64,000 bases of DNA. It comes from Thermoanaerobaculia bacterium (GTDB lineage Bacteria; Acidobacteriota; Thermoanaerobaculia; Multivoradales; J023). Below the pieces are notes generated by a model. It was not told where the DNA came from. It saw only the letters and a list, made by a program, of their open reading frames with translations, and did not search any database. The stretch spans positions 186,001 to 250,000 of the forward strand of contig JAUIJL010000010.1 in NCBI GenBank assembly GCA_030431255.1. Direction: 5' to 3'. Of this stretch, positions 1-9,103 are shown piece by piece. Every line of letters starts with the position of its first letter. The stretch's first letter is position 1. Position numbers and translations under genes: made by a program.

Positions 1-725
1 AGCGCGACCGCCGTGGCCCGTCCGAGGATCTCTTTGCGTTTCACGTACCCGAAGTAACGGGAATCGCGGCTATTGCCTCGGTTGTCACCCATCACGAAGA
101 AATGGCCCTCGGGCACTACGAACGGACCCGACGGTGAGACGGATCCGCGAATCGAGCTCATGATCGGATGGCTACGTCCTTCGATCTCCTCCGCCGCAAA
201 GAGATATCCGGGCTGCTGGTCCTTGGCGATTTGGTTGACGATCTCGGGATCCAATCGATCGTAAATCGCGCGTTTTCCGTTGCGGAAGAGGTAGATTCCC
301 CGCACTTCCAAGGTATCTCCGGGCAGACCCACCACCCGTTTGACCAAGCGCTTGCTGTCTTCAGGAGACCGCAACACCACCACGTCTCCCCAGGATGGAT
401 CTTCCCATTGGGCGATTCGGATCGTGGTAAACGGAACTTTCAGATCGTAGGCGACTTTGTTGATGAAAATCCGATCCCCTTCGAGGATCGTCGGTTTCAT
501 CGATCCAGTCGGCACATCGTTCCAATCCGCCACCGCGGAGCGGAAGCTGAACATCACCAAACCGATCACCAACAGGGGTTTAACCCACTCGCGCCAAAAG
601 AGCCGTCCATGTCGCTTCCAGCCCTTGGGCTCCGGCCGGCTCGGGCCCGCCTGTCCGCCTTGGGTATCGACGGCCTCAGATGTATCCGCCTGAGGGGCGT
701 TTGTTTGTGTGCGTGCTTCCATCAT
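1..725 (-). CDS. lepB: Signal peptidase I (3' end cut by window edge)
   Basis: Membrane-bound type I signal peptidase, which removes signal peptides from exported proteins on the outer face of the inner membrane. The reading frame is open to base 1, so the C-terminus is missing. A cytoplasmic tail of about 45 residues leads into a hydrophobic segment (KPLLVIGLVMFSFRSAVADW). The catalytic serine motif VPTGSMKPT follows, then the lysine motif SKRLVKRVVGLPGD and the conserved GDNRGNSRDSRYFG box. The start at 725 has GAGG six bases upstream; a second ATG follows at 722. It lies 77 bp downstream of korB on the same strand and may be co-transcribed with it. The family call is secure. Confidence 0.93.
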   Translation of the reverse strand, partial: MMEARTQTNAPQADTSEAVDTQGGQAGPSRPEPKGWKRHGRLFWREWVKPLLVIGLVMFSFRSAVADWNDVPTGSMKPTILEGDRIFINKVAYDLKVPFTTIRIAQWEDPSWGDVVVLRSPEDSKRLVKRVVGLPGDTLEVRGIYLFRNGKRAIYDRLDPEIVNQIAKDQQPGYLFAAEEIEGRSHPIMSSIRGSVSPSGPFVVPEGHFFVMGDNRGNSRDSRYFGYVKRKEILGRATAVA

Positions 726-802
726 CTCGATCCTCAGCGATCCGGTGTCTGAATTGAGCACCGGATCTCAGATTGCGCCGTGCTCGGCGGCCGGCTTGGG
801 CG

Positions 803-1807
803 TCAGCCGACCTTCCACGTATCCCCGGCGCTGAGCAGCTCTTCGAGACTGCCCGTGCCCTGCCGGTCGATCTCATTCTGGATCTGAGCGCCCACGGACT
901 GCTCAAAGACCGGCTGCTCCACCGCTCGTAACACCCCGAGTGGGGTCGGAAATTCCGGCGGCAAGAGCTGGGTCGCCATTTGTGCCAGCAGAGGGTTGGT
1001 TTCGTCCCAAACCAGGCAGTCTTCTTCGGTCAATCCGTTGCCGAGGTCTTTCACCTCGAGACGCATGCCGTTGAGGACGATGCCCTGGGCGCCGCCGTTG
1101 AAGACCAACGGCTTGCCGTGCTCCAGGTATACCGCCTGGGATTCACGGTTGGCCTTGTCGGTCATGTATGCAAACGCGTGGTCGTTGAAAATGTTGCAGT
1201 TCTGATAGATCTCGACGAAAGCCGAGCCGCGATGCTCCGCCGCTCGACGCAGGGTATCCACCAAGTGTTGTTGGAAGATGTCGACGCTGCGGGCGACGAA
1301 AGAAGCGCCCGCGCCGAGAGTCAGCGCCAGGGGATTGAACGGCGGATCGATGGAGCCCACCGGGGTCGACGAGGTCCGCTTGCCCACCTCACTGGTGGGG
1401 GAATACTGACCCTTGGTCAAACCGTAGATGCGATTGTTGAACATCAAGATCTTGATGCCCACGTTGCGCCGCAGGGCGTGGATCAGATGATTGCCACCGA
1501 TCGACATAGAATCGCCGTCACCGGTGATCACCCAAACATCGAGATCCGGACGTGAGGTCTTCAGCCCGGTAGCGATCGCCGGCGCGCGTCCATGGATGGT
1601 GTGGAAGCCGAAGGTATCCATGTAATACGGGAAGCGGCTCGAGCAGCCGATACCCGACACCACGACGAATTTTTCCTTCGGGATGCCGAGCTCGGGCAAT
1701 AGGGATTGAACCGCCTTGAGGATGGCGTAATCCCCGCATCCCGGGCACCAGCGGACATCTTGATCGCTCTGAAAGTCTTTGCGGGTCAGTGTGGCCGTTT
1801 CAGTCAT
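803..1807 (-). CDS. korB: 2-oxoacid:ferredoxin oxidoreductase, beta subunit
   Basis: Thiamine-diphosphate-binding beta subunit of a 2-oxoglutarate (or related 2-oxoacid):ferredoxin oxidoreductase, 334 aa. It catalyses CoA-dependent oxidative decarboxylation with reduction of ferredoxin. The N-terminal RWCPGCGDYAIL and the ThDP/Mg motif GDGDSMSIGGNHLIHALRRN, followed by NNRIYGLTKGQYSPTS, are typical of KorB. The start overlaps the end of korA by 8 bp, so translation is probably coupled. Substrate choice between 2-oxoglutarate and other 2-oxoacids cannot be fixed from motifs alone. The two-gene arrangement with a fused gamma-alpha partner is the common aerobic/Actinobacteria-like KorAB layout. 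Confidence 0.93.
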   Translation of the reverse strand: MTETATLTRKDFQSDQDVRWCPGCGDYAILKAVQSLLPELGIPKEKFVVVSGIGCSSRFPYYMDTFGFHTIHGRAPAIATGLKTSRPDLDVWVITGDGDSMSIGGNHLIHALRRNVGIKILMFNNRIYGLTKGQYSPTSEVGKRTSSTPVGSIDPPFNPLALTLGAGASFVARSVDIFQQHLVDTLRRAAEHRGSAFVEIYQNCNIFNDHAFAYMTDKANRESQAVYLEHGKPLVFNGGAQGIVLNGMRLEVKDLGNGLTEEDCLVWDETNPLLAQMATQLLPPEFPTPLGVLRAVEQPVFEQSVGAQIQNEIDRQGTGSLEELLSAGDTWKVG

Positions 1808-3698
1808 TGCCGACCTCCATCATCTCTTCGATCTTGGCGAGAATCTCATTGCGGGTAAACGGCTTGCCCTGCACCTTGCTGTAGGTCACGATGTCTTTGA
1901 GGAATTTGCCCCGCAGGAGCAAAGCCAATTGTCCGGTATTCATTTCCGGCATCAGGACCTTGTCGAAGCGCGACAACACGTCGCCGAGGTTTTTCGGGAA
2001 AGGATTCAAATGGCGGAGGTGAGCGCGGCTCACCTTGAGACCATTGTCACACGCTGTGTTGACCGCGCCGGTGATCGCGCCCAGGGTGCTGCCCCAGCCC
2101 ATCACCAAAAGCTCGCCGCCTTCCGGATCCCCGTGCACTTCCAGATCGCCGATAGTGTCGGCTACCCGCGCGACTTTCTCGGCCCGCAGATGGGTCATCA
2201 GCTCGTGATTTTCCGGGTCGTAGGACACATTGCCCGTGCCGTCTTGTTTTTCCAAGCCACCGATTCGGTGCTCGAGACCCGGGGTTCCGGGTACCGCCCA
2301 CGGGCGCGCCAGGGTCTCGGCATCTCGACGATAGGGCAGAAATTGACCATCGTCGTCGAGGTCGTCCCCCGAAGCGAAATTACCTCGCAAATCGGGCAGA
2401 TCTTCCACCGTCGGCAGCTTCCAAGGCTCCGAGCCGTTAGCCAGATAGCCGTCGGAGAGGAAGATCACCGGAACCATATGACGCAAAGCGATCCGGCAGG
2501 CCTCCACCGCAGCGTCGAAGCAATCCGCCGGTGACGACGGTGCCACCACCGGCATGGGCGACTCACCGTTGCGGCCGAAGAGCACTTGCAGCAAGTCGGA
2601 TTGCTCGGTTTTGGTCGGCAAACCCGTGGAAGGGCCGCCCCGTTGAATATTGACCACCACCATGGGCAGCTCGGTCATCACCGCCAGGTTCATGCCCTCG
2701 GATTTGAGCGCGATGCCCGGACCACTGGTCGTGGTGATGGCCAAGGAGCCACCGAATGCGGCACCGATCGAGGCACAGATGGCGGCGATCTCGTCCTCGG
2801 CTTGGAAGGTGGTGACGTTGAAATGCTTGTAGCGGGCCAGCTCGTGCAAAAGGCTCGACGCCGGAGTGATCGGGTAGGAGCCGAGGAATAGGGGTAGGCC
2901 GCTGCGTCGGCTGCCCGCCACGAAGCCCAAGGCCGCGGCCGAGTTGCCGTTGATGTTGCGGTAGGTGCCCGGCTCGAGCTTGGCCGGCATCACCTCGTAC
3001 CGGACCTGGAACGCCCCGGTGATGTCGCAATAATTCCAGCCCGCGTTCATGGCCCGGATGTTGGCCGCCGCGATGTCGGGCTTTTTGGCGAATTTCTTGC
3101 CCAACCACTCGATGGTGTTGTCCATGGTGCGGCTGAACAGCCAATAGATCATGCCCAGGGCGAAAAGATTCTTGCAACGATCTTTGTCGCGGTTGCCCAG
3201 CTCCGTTTCGGCCAAGGCTTCCCGGGTCAGGCGCGTGAGCTCGACCTCGAAGACCCGGAAGCCGTCGAGGCTGCCGTCCTCTCGCGGATCGACCTCGTAT
3301 TTGGCTTTTTTGAAATTGACCTTCTTGAACTCATTGGAGTTGAGAATCAAGATGCCGTTGGGCTTCAAGTCTCCGATATTGGTCTTGAGCGCGGCAGGGT
3401 TCATCGCCACCAGCACGTCGGGAACGTCTCCCGGCGTGTGGATGTCGTAGTCGGCGATGCGCACTTGGAATGCGGAGACCCCGGGAAGGGTGCCGGCGGG
3501 CGCGCGGATCTCCGCGGGAAAATCCGGCAACGTAGAAAGATCGTTACCGAGAATTGCAGAGGTATTGGTAAATTGGCTGCCGGTCAGCTGCATGCCGTCG
3601 CCGCTGTCACCCGCGAAACGGATCACAACATCTGACAGCTGCTCAGGAGCGACATCGGCGCCGTCGGTCCCGTCGTGGACGGACGCGGTGCTCGTCAT
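1800..3698 (-). CDS. korA: 2-oxoacid:ferredoxin oxidoreductase, fused gamma-alpha subunit
   Basis: A 632-aa fusion. Residues about 20-210 are the gamma domain (VIRFAGDSGDGMQLTGSQFT start). From about 240 comes the alpha pyrimidine-binding domain (PLFLGSYPITPASSLLHELA, FQAEDEIAAICASIGAAFGG, TTTSGPGIALKSEGMNLAV, PTKTEQSDL). These are the standard motifs of KorA/PorA-type subunits. With KorB it forms an alpha-beta enzyme feeding electrons to ferredoxin, probably in a TCA-cycle variant. The 402-bp gap upstream separates it from a divergent phosphatase gene. An AAGG sequence lies about 11 bases before the ATG. Confidence 0.93.
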   Translation of the reverse strand: MTSTASVHDGTDGADVAPEQLSDVVIRFAGDSGDGMQLTGSQFTNTSAILGNDLSTLPDFPAEIRAPAGTLPGVSAFQVRIADYDIHTPGDVPDVLVAMNPAALKTNIGDLKPNGILILNSNEFKKVNFKKAKYEVDPREDGSLDGFRVFEVELTRLTREALAETELGNRDKDRCKNLFALGMIYWLFSRTMDNTIEWLGKKFAKKPDIAAANIRAMNAGWNYCDITGAFQVRYEVMPAKLEPGTYRNINGNSAAALGFVAGSRRSGLPLFLGSYPITPASSLLHELARYKHFNVTTFQAEDEIAAICASIGAAFGGSLAITTTSGPGIALKSEGMNLAVMTELPMVVVNIQRGGPSTGLPTKTEQSDLLQVLFGRNGESPMPVVAPSSPADCFDAAVEACRIALRHMVPVIFLSDGYLANGSEPWKLPTVEDLPDLRGNFASGDDLDDDGQFLPYRRDAETLARPWAVPGTPGLEHRIGGLEKQDGTGNVSYDPENHELMTHLRAEKVARVADTIGDLEVHGDPEGGELLVMGWGSTLGAITGAVNTACDNGLKVSRAHLRHLNPFPKNLGDVLSRFDKVLMPEMNTGQLALLLRGKFLKDIVTYSKVQGKPFTRNEILAKIEEMMEVGND

Positions 3699-4027
3699 GG
3701 ATGGACTACCTTTCTATGGAAACCCTGGGATCGAGACCCGATCGGAGGGCGGCAAGCTCCCTGGCGACATCGCGAAAGCCTCGGACGAGGCCTGCGGTGC
3801 CGGGAGACGTGAGGGCGAGTGGAGACCGGTGGGCGGGCGCTCTATGCACCCTTCCATGGTACCAGATGGCCTCTATTTCTGTCATCGAGCGACGACTGCG
3901 GCCGCCTACGAATCCACCTCGTTTTTACCATCGCCGGGCCCTGCCGGAGGTCATAATCCGGTCAAATCCCCCCTCGGCAACCCCGCCCACAGAAATCCGT
4001 ATAGAAACTTGCGCATCCGCTAAACTC

Positions 4028-4061
4028 GGGTGGCCGGGCACCTCGAGGTGCTCGGCCACCC
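4028..4061. promoter_or_regulatory. Strong stem-loop in the korA / phosphatase intergenic region
   Basis: The 402-bp spacer between the divergent korA and the phosphatase gene holds a 16-bp stem (GGGTGGCCGGGCACCT paired with AGGTGCTCGGCCACCC, one G-T wobble) with a 2-nt loop. It ends 39 bases before the phosphatase ATG at 4101. The stretch after it is pyrimidine-rich but has no clean T-run. It could be an attenuator, a transcript-stabilising 5' hairpin or a terminator isolating the two units. I found no convincing sigma-70 promoter in the rest of the spacer. Confidence 0.5.
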
Positions 4062-4100
4062 AGACTTCTTGCCCCCGGCCCCTAGATAGCCCGTCTTCAC

Positions 4101-6119
4101 ATGAGCAAAAGACGAAAGATCCTCTTCCTGACGGGCATTCCAGCGCTGTGCATTTTGCTCTGGTGGATCTTGGCATCGGCCGGCGCGGGTCCTCCTTTGG
4201 CGCTCAAGATTCTGGCCCTAGTCTGGACGACCGTCGCGACTCTTTGGGCCTTGCGCCAAGTCTTCCGCGTTCTGCTTTGGAGGGTCAGCGGACGCCTCGC
4301 TTTCTCCTATTTCTTGATCGGCGTGGTGCCGATTCCCTTGGTTGCCCTCTTGGTCGGTGTCGGGCTCTACGTCCTGGCGGGATTCTTCCTCGGGCATCTC
4401 TACCGCAACGCCGCCGTCACCCTGCAGTCGGACCTTCAATACATGGCCCGTTCCGAGCTCGATCGTATGCTCGGACGCAAGGGTAAGGACGAGACCTACG
4501 AGCCCGTCGCCGCCACCTTCGCCTACTACAAGGACGGCGCCAAGCTGGCCGGCGACCCGGATCTACCGGAGCGTTGGCGCGACTTCTGGCCCTGCCCGGG
4601 AAACGGGCCGACCCTGCTCGGCGTCACGTTCTTTGCCGGCCGCGACGGCCGACCGAGCCTAGTGGGCGGAGCGCGTTCCGGCTCGTTGGCGGTGCTGGCC
4701 AGATTCGACGGCGAGCTCGACGCCGAGCTCTCCCACCGCTCCGGCATCTGGACGGAGGTGTCGCGGGCGGACCAAGCGCGGGAGAAGGAGCGCTGGACCT
4801 TCGTCATGTCCGGGCGCGAGTACCCCCTCGAATCTCTTAAACCCACGGCTCCCTACGAAGAGATCCAAAAATTCTTCTGGCACGAGGAAGGGGAGCCCAC
4901 CTGGCAATTTCGGCCGTGGTTGGTGTGGCTCGAGCTGACCCGCCCCTTCCTCGATCTGGAAACCGGCGGCAATGCGGACGAATTTGTCTCCGCGACCTTG
5001 ACCTCCAGCCTAGACGCCCTCAGCTACGACCTGATTCCGGGATCGGCAGAGGTCGGCTTCTGGGTCTATTTGGTCTTTGCCGGAGTCTTCTTGGGAGCCC
5101 TCAACCTTTACATCATCGCCGTCCTGGTGGCCTTGATGATGATCTTCAGCCTGTCGCGAGCGGTCAATCGGCTGACCGAGGCCACGCGCAAGATTCAGAA
5201 GGGTGACTTCTCAACCCGCATCCAGATCTACCGAGAGGATCAAATCGGCGCCCTGCAGAAGAGCTTCAACGCCATGGCGGGCAATTTGGAGACCCTGGTG
5301 GCCGATGCCGCCGACAAAGAAATCTTCGAGCGCGAGCTGGAAATCGCCCGACAAATGCAGCACGGTTTGTTGCCGGACACACTTCACGCCCCGGCTCCGC
5401 TGAGCTTCGCCACCTACTTTCAACCCAGCCGCGCCATCGGCGGAGACTATTACGATCTCCTCACCTTGGCGGACGGACGGCACGCGGTGGTCATCGCCGA
5501 CGTCTCCGGTCATGGCCTGCCGGCGGGCCTGCGCATGGCGATGGTCAAATCGGCCTTCGAGCTGCTGTGCGAGGAATCCAGCAACCCCATTCACATCCTG
5601 CGACGTCTGCACCATCTCCTGCTGCAACGGCTCCAGCAACGAGACAACCGCCGAGCGTTCGTCACCGCCACCTTGGCCGCCATCGATCGAGAGACCGGCG
5701 AGATGGAGATCGTCAACGCCGGCCACACCCCGACCTATCGCTTGCGGGGCGATGAGGTGCTCGAAATCCAGCTGCCCGGACCTCCCCTCGGCGCCCTCAA
5801 ACCCAACTATCCCAGCGAGCGTTTTCACATCGAAGAGGGCGATATTTGGGTCTGGCTGTCGGACGGCATCATCGAGGCGGTGAATCGCCAGGGAGAGGTC
5901 TTCGGCTACGAGCGCGTGATGGAGGTCATCCAATCCTGCGCCGGCGAATCCGTCGGCGCCCTCACCGTCAAACGGGCGATTCTCGCCGCCGTCGCCGAGC
6001 ACAAAGGCTCCGCCGCGGTCGACGATGATCTCACCCTGGTGGTTTTGTGCTGGGATCCCGACGCCAAGCCCGGCGAGGTCGCCGAGGAGCAGGATGGATC
6101 ACCGGAAGTCCCGGGGTAG
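4101..6119 (+). CDS. Membrane SpoIIE/RsbU-type PP2C serine phosphatase with HAMP domain
   Basis: A 672-aa membrane sensor phosphatase. Two N-terminal hydrophobic stretches (about residues 7-55 and 75-100) are followed by a roughly 200-residue extracytoplasmic region. A third membrane span (WVYLVFAGVFLGALNLYIIA) leads into a HAMP domain (RAVNRLTEATRKIQKGDF) and a C-terminal SpoIIE domain. Catalytic metal motifs are IGGDYYDLL, ADVSGHGLPAGLRMAMVKS, NAGHTPTYRL, LSDGIIEA and the final DDLTLVVL. The family dephosphorylates phospho-anti-anti-sigma factors or similar STAS proteins in partner-switching pathways. No STAS or kinase gene lies next to it, so the target is unknown. Confidence 0.9.
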   Translation: MSKRRKILFLTGIPALCILLWWILASAGAGPPLALKILALVWTTVATLWALRQVFRVLLWRVSGRLAFSYFLIGVVPIPLVALLVGVGLYVLAGFFLGHLYRNAAVTLQSDLQYMARSELDRMLGRKGKDETYEPVAATFAYYKDGAKLAGDPDLPERWRDFWPCPGNGPTLLGVTFFAGRDGRPSLVGGARSGSLAVLARFDGELDAELSHRSGIWTEVSRADQAREKERWTFVMSGREYPLESLKPTAPYEEIQKFFWHEEGEPTWQFRPWLVWLELTRPFLDLETGGNADEFVSATLTSSLDALSYDLIPGSAEVGFWVYLVFAGVFLGALNLYIIAVLVALMMIFSLSRAVNRLTEATRKIQKGDFSTRIQIYREDQIGALQKSFNAMAGNLETLVADAADKEIFERELEIARQMQHGLLPDTLHAPAPLSFATYFQPSRAIGGDYYDLLTLADGRHAVVIADVSGHGLPAGLRMAMVKSAFELLCEESSNPIHILRRLHHLLLQRLQQRDNRRAFVTATLAAIDRETGEMEIVNAGHTPTYRLRGDEVLEIQLPGPPLGALKPNYPSERFHIEEGDIWVWLSDGIIEAVNRQGEVFGYERVMEVIQSCAGESVGALTVKRAILAAVAEHKGSAAVDDDLTLVVLCWDPDAKPGEVAEEQDGSPEVPG

Positions 6120-6156
6120 CTCCGCGCGTCGCCCACGCGAAGGCGTTCCTGAAGAA

Positions 6157-6201
6157 CCCTCACCCCCCCAACCTCCCTCTCCCGGGACGGGAGAGGGGGG
6201 G
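6157..6201. repeat. REPIN-like intergenic repeat, copy A
   Basis: A C-rich then G-rich palindromic unit in the gap between the phosphatase and aminopeptidase genes. It begins CCCTCACC, then has a C-tract, CCCTCTCCCGGGACGGGAGA and a G-tract. The same unit recurs at 40448, 40593 (inverted), 43071, 43110 and 43259 (inverted). Folding through CTCTCCCG/CGGGAGAG gives a strong hairpin that may also act as a terminator for the convergent genes. Confidence 0.75.
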
Positions 6202-6254
6202 AAATGACTGCATGCGCGTCGCCCACGCCCCACGAGCGCGACGCCGAGATCGGA

Positions 6255-8900
6255 TCAGCCGCCGTAGGCTTCCAGGAACGCGGAGACCGCCTCGCTTTCC
6301 CGCTCCCGCAACGCCACGCAATCGCGCACGGTTTCGCGCACCCGCTCCATGGAGCGTTCGACCCCGGGACCTTGGTGCTCGGGTTTGGAGAAGAAGTCCT
6401 CCGCCACCTGAAGCCGCTCCTTGGAGCAGCCGCCGGCCATACCCGGCATGAAGGAGCGGAATTGGGCCGGTAGCTTCTCACCCAGGGCGTCCCAATTGTC
6501 CATGACGAATTGGAAGAGCCGATCCTGCCCCTCCTCATTTCGAGCGATTCCGCCCACGACATTGAAGATTTCGTTCGGCCGGATGGGTCCTTCCAGGGCG
6601 TAGGTCATGGCTCGATTCTGGAGGGCCGGATCCTCAAACGCCCCCAGGGCGCTGAGGTAGCGAGAGCGCAGGGTCGGGGTTTCCGCCGTTTCCGCCCGCT
6701 TTTGCATTTCGTCGAACATCTCGGCGTCGCCGTCCTTCACCACCGCCCACAGGGCCAAGCCGGCCAGGGTCGGATCCACGGCCGACGGCTCTTTCAACAG
6801 GGTCTTGCCCATCTTCCGAAAATGGTCGAGAACCTCTTGGTCCTCAGCCTCCCGGGCCATCAGACGCAGCAGCATGGGACGCACCAAAGCGACGGTTTCC
6901 GCCTCACCGCTTTGTTTTTCCTTGCCGAAACGGTCTAAGGCCGGGCTGAACGCGGCGTCGATCCAGGAACCGTAGGCGTCCTGAAGGGAATCGGGCACGA
7001 AGGCGACATCCACCAATCCCAGCTCGCCCACCACCGCGCTGACCACCATCGGCTCGGGATCCCCGGCCAGCTGGGTAAGCACCTCGAGGAACGTGCCCCC
7101 GTCGATTTCGCCCGCTTGCAGCAGGGCCGAGGAGTTGGTGACCAGGTTGATGCGCTCGACGGCGCTCAAATGGGGCAAGCCGTCCGTGGTCAGCGCCTTC
7201 AGCGCGTCGGCGGAAACGCTCCAGCGATAGTAGCCGCGGGTCTCACCGTTCGGGTGCAGCCATTGCAGCGGCCCATCGACCCCCAAATCCACCTCCAGGG
7301 TCGGTCGATCCAACAGCACGGCTTTGGTGTGAGCCATGTCCCCAGAGCCGAATCGCAAGATCACCGGCACCTTCCACTGCAGATCCTTGGAATTGGCGCC
7401 GAAGTTACGGAAGCGCTCCTGGCTCAGCCGCACCTTGCCCTCGCCGATCGATTCCACCGAGATCCTCGGCACACCCGGCTGGTCGATGAACGTGGCCAAG
7501 GCTTGGTCGATGGGTTGCCCCGAGGCCTTAGAAAGCGCGCGCCACAAATCGTCGGCGGTGGCGTTTTTCCACTCGCGGGCTTTCAAATAATCCAGCACAC
7601 CTTTGCGGAAGGTTTCTTCCCCGAGCCGGCTCTCGAACATGGCGAGCACGTTCTTGCCCTTGGAATAAGCCAAACCCAGGTCCTGCATGATCTTCTCGGT
7701 CTTGGTGATCGGCTGGCGGATGGCAACACTGGTCTCGCGGGCATCGGCGACCATGATCCGCTGCCCGGCCATGGTGCTGCTGATGTCGACGCCGAGCTCC
7801 GGGAACAGCTGATGGGTGATCTTGTCGCCCATCCAATCGGCGAACGACTCGTTGAGCCAGAGATCGTCCCACCACTCCATGGTCACCAGGTTGCCGAACC
7901 ACTGGTGGGCCAGCTCATGGGCGATGACCCCCGCTTGGGATCGACGCTGGCGGATGGTAGCGGTCTCGGGATCGATCACCAGAAGACGGTCCACGTAGGT
8001 GATGAGGCCCGGGTTTTCCATCGCCCCCGGCCAGAATTCGGGCACCGCGACGAAGTCGAGCTTGCGATACGGGTACGGGCTGCCGAAATAGGCTTCCAGG
8101 GCCTTCAGAATCGGCGGGGTCACCTCCACCGCCATGGAGGTCAGGCCGATCTGCCCTTGGACGGTGAGAATGCGCGCGGGCACCCCGAGGCCGGGCATGT
8201 CCACTTGCTCGAAGGGACCCGTGGCCAAGGCCAGCAGATACGAAGGCATGGGCGGGGATTTGGCGAAGACGGTGGTCCGCCAGCCGTCGGCCTCCGACTC
8301 CGATTCCACCGGCATATTGGCCACAGCCAGGTGCTTTTCCGGCACCGTGAGGGTCATTTGGTAAGGAAACTTAAAGCGCGGCTCGTCCCAGCACGGGAAG
8401 GCCTCACGGGCATCGGTGGCCTCGAATTGGGTGAAGGTGTAGGCGTGCTCGCCGGCCGTTGCTCGATAGAGGCTAGTGGCCTTGGTGTCGAAGGGATTGG
8501 TGAAGTCGATCTCGAGCAAATACTTCCCCTCCACGAGCGGCGTCTTCGAGCTCACCTCCACCACATCGTCACCCAAGGGGGCGTGCTCGACTTCCACCGT
8601 CTCCCCACCGGTGCTCAGGCGCAACGACGTAAGCTCCGGCCCTTCGGAGTGAAAATGGAAGACGTCCACCGGAGCCTTGACCTGCAGCTCGATGGCCACC
8701 GAGCCGCGGTAGGTTTCCTGATCCGCGTCCACGGTAAGGTGGATCGCTTGAAAGACGGGAACGACATCGTCACCCAATCGCAGGTCGGCGGCTTCTTCGG
8801 GAGCCGGAGAAGCGCCGGCGGCCCCAGAGCCCAGGCCCCACAAAACGGCAAGGATGAAAAGGCGAAAAAATGACGAAACACAGCAGTATCGCTGCAACAT
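6255..8900 (-). CDS. Secreted M1-family zinc aminopeptidase
   Basis: An exported metallopeptidase of 881 aa that removes N-terminal residues from peptides, probably in the periplasm. The start at 8900 is chosen because CAGGAG lies eight bases upstream and it begins a clear signal peptide (MLQRYCCVSSFFRLFILAVL, then a small-residue cleavage site); the longer frame from 8969 has no such support. The exopeptidase motif GAMENPGL, the zinc motif HELAHQW and the third ligand in LWLNESFADW, 18 residues on, are all present. The C-terminal half is the helical ERAP1-like domain. Length matches the family. The gene stands alone, ending next to repeat copy A. Confidence 0.93.
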   Translation of the reverse strand: MLQRYCCVSSFFRLFILAVLWGLGSGAAGASPAPEEAADLRLGDDVVPVFQAIHLTVDADQETYRGSVAIELQVKAPVDVFHFHSEGPELTSLRLSTGGETVEVEHAPLGDDVVEVSSKTPLVEGKYLLEIDFTNPFDTKATSLYRATAGEHAYTFTQFEATDAREAFPCWDEPRFKFPYQMTLTVPEKHLAVANMPVESESEADGWRTTVFAKSPPMPSYLLALATGPFEQVDMPGLGVPARILTVQGQIGLTSMAVEVTPPILKALEAYFGSPYPYRKLDFVAVPEFWPGAMENPGLITYVDRLLVIDPETATIRQRRSQAGVIAHELAHQWFGNLVTMEWWDDLWLNESFADWMGDKITHQLFPELGVDISSTMAGQRIMVADARETSVAIRQPITKTEKIMQDLGLAYSKGKNVLAMFESRLGEETFRKGVLDYLKAREWKNATADDLWRALSKASGQPIDQALATFIDQPGVPRISVESIGEGKVRLSQERFRNFGANSKDLQWKVPVILRFGSGDMAHTKAVLLDRPTLEVDLGVDGPLQWLHPNGETRGYYRWSVSADALKALTTDGLPHLSAVERINLVTNSSALLQAGEIDGGTFLEVLTQLAGDPEPMVVSAVVGELGLVDVAFVPDSLQDAYGSWIDAAFSPALDRFGKEKQSGEAETVALVRPMLLRLMAREAEDQEVLDHFRKMGKTLLKEPSAVDPTLAGLALWAVVKDGDAEMFDEMQKRAETAETPTLRSRYLSALGAFEDPALQNRAMTYALEGPIRPNEIFNVVGGIARNEEGQDRLFQFVMDNWDALGEKLPAQFRSFMPGMAGGCSKERLQVAEDFFSKPEHQGPGVERSMERVRETVRDCVALRERESEAVSAFLEAYGG

Positions 8901-9103
8901 AGGCGTATCTCCTGAGCTGGGATCGGTGGAACCGAAGGAATCTGCGGAATCGGGTTTCTTTTCCGGCACAGCTCATACGATCCGGCGCGGCAAAGGTTGT
9001 AGCCGGCCTTGGCTTTGCGTCCGAAAACGGGAGAGAATCCCCCTTCCATCCCTCGTTTGTGCCCGATGGTCCTTTTCTCGAAGCGACACCCGGAAAGAAG
9101 GTC

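Noticed and set aside
168-752. Plus-strand frame of 194 codons at the left edge
   Set aside because: Lies opposite the signal peptidase I gene, whose catalytic motifs are clear on the minus strand.
7116-8873. Long plus-strand frame of 585 codons
   Set aside because: Antisense to the M1 aminopeptidase, with a His/Gly/Arg-rich product typical of high-GC shadow frames and no motif.
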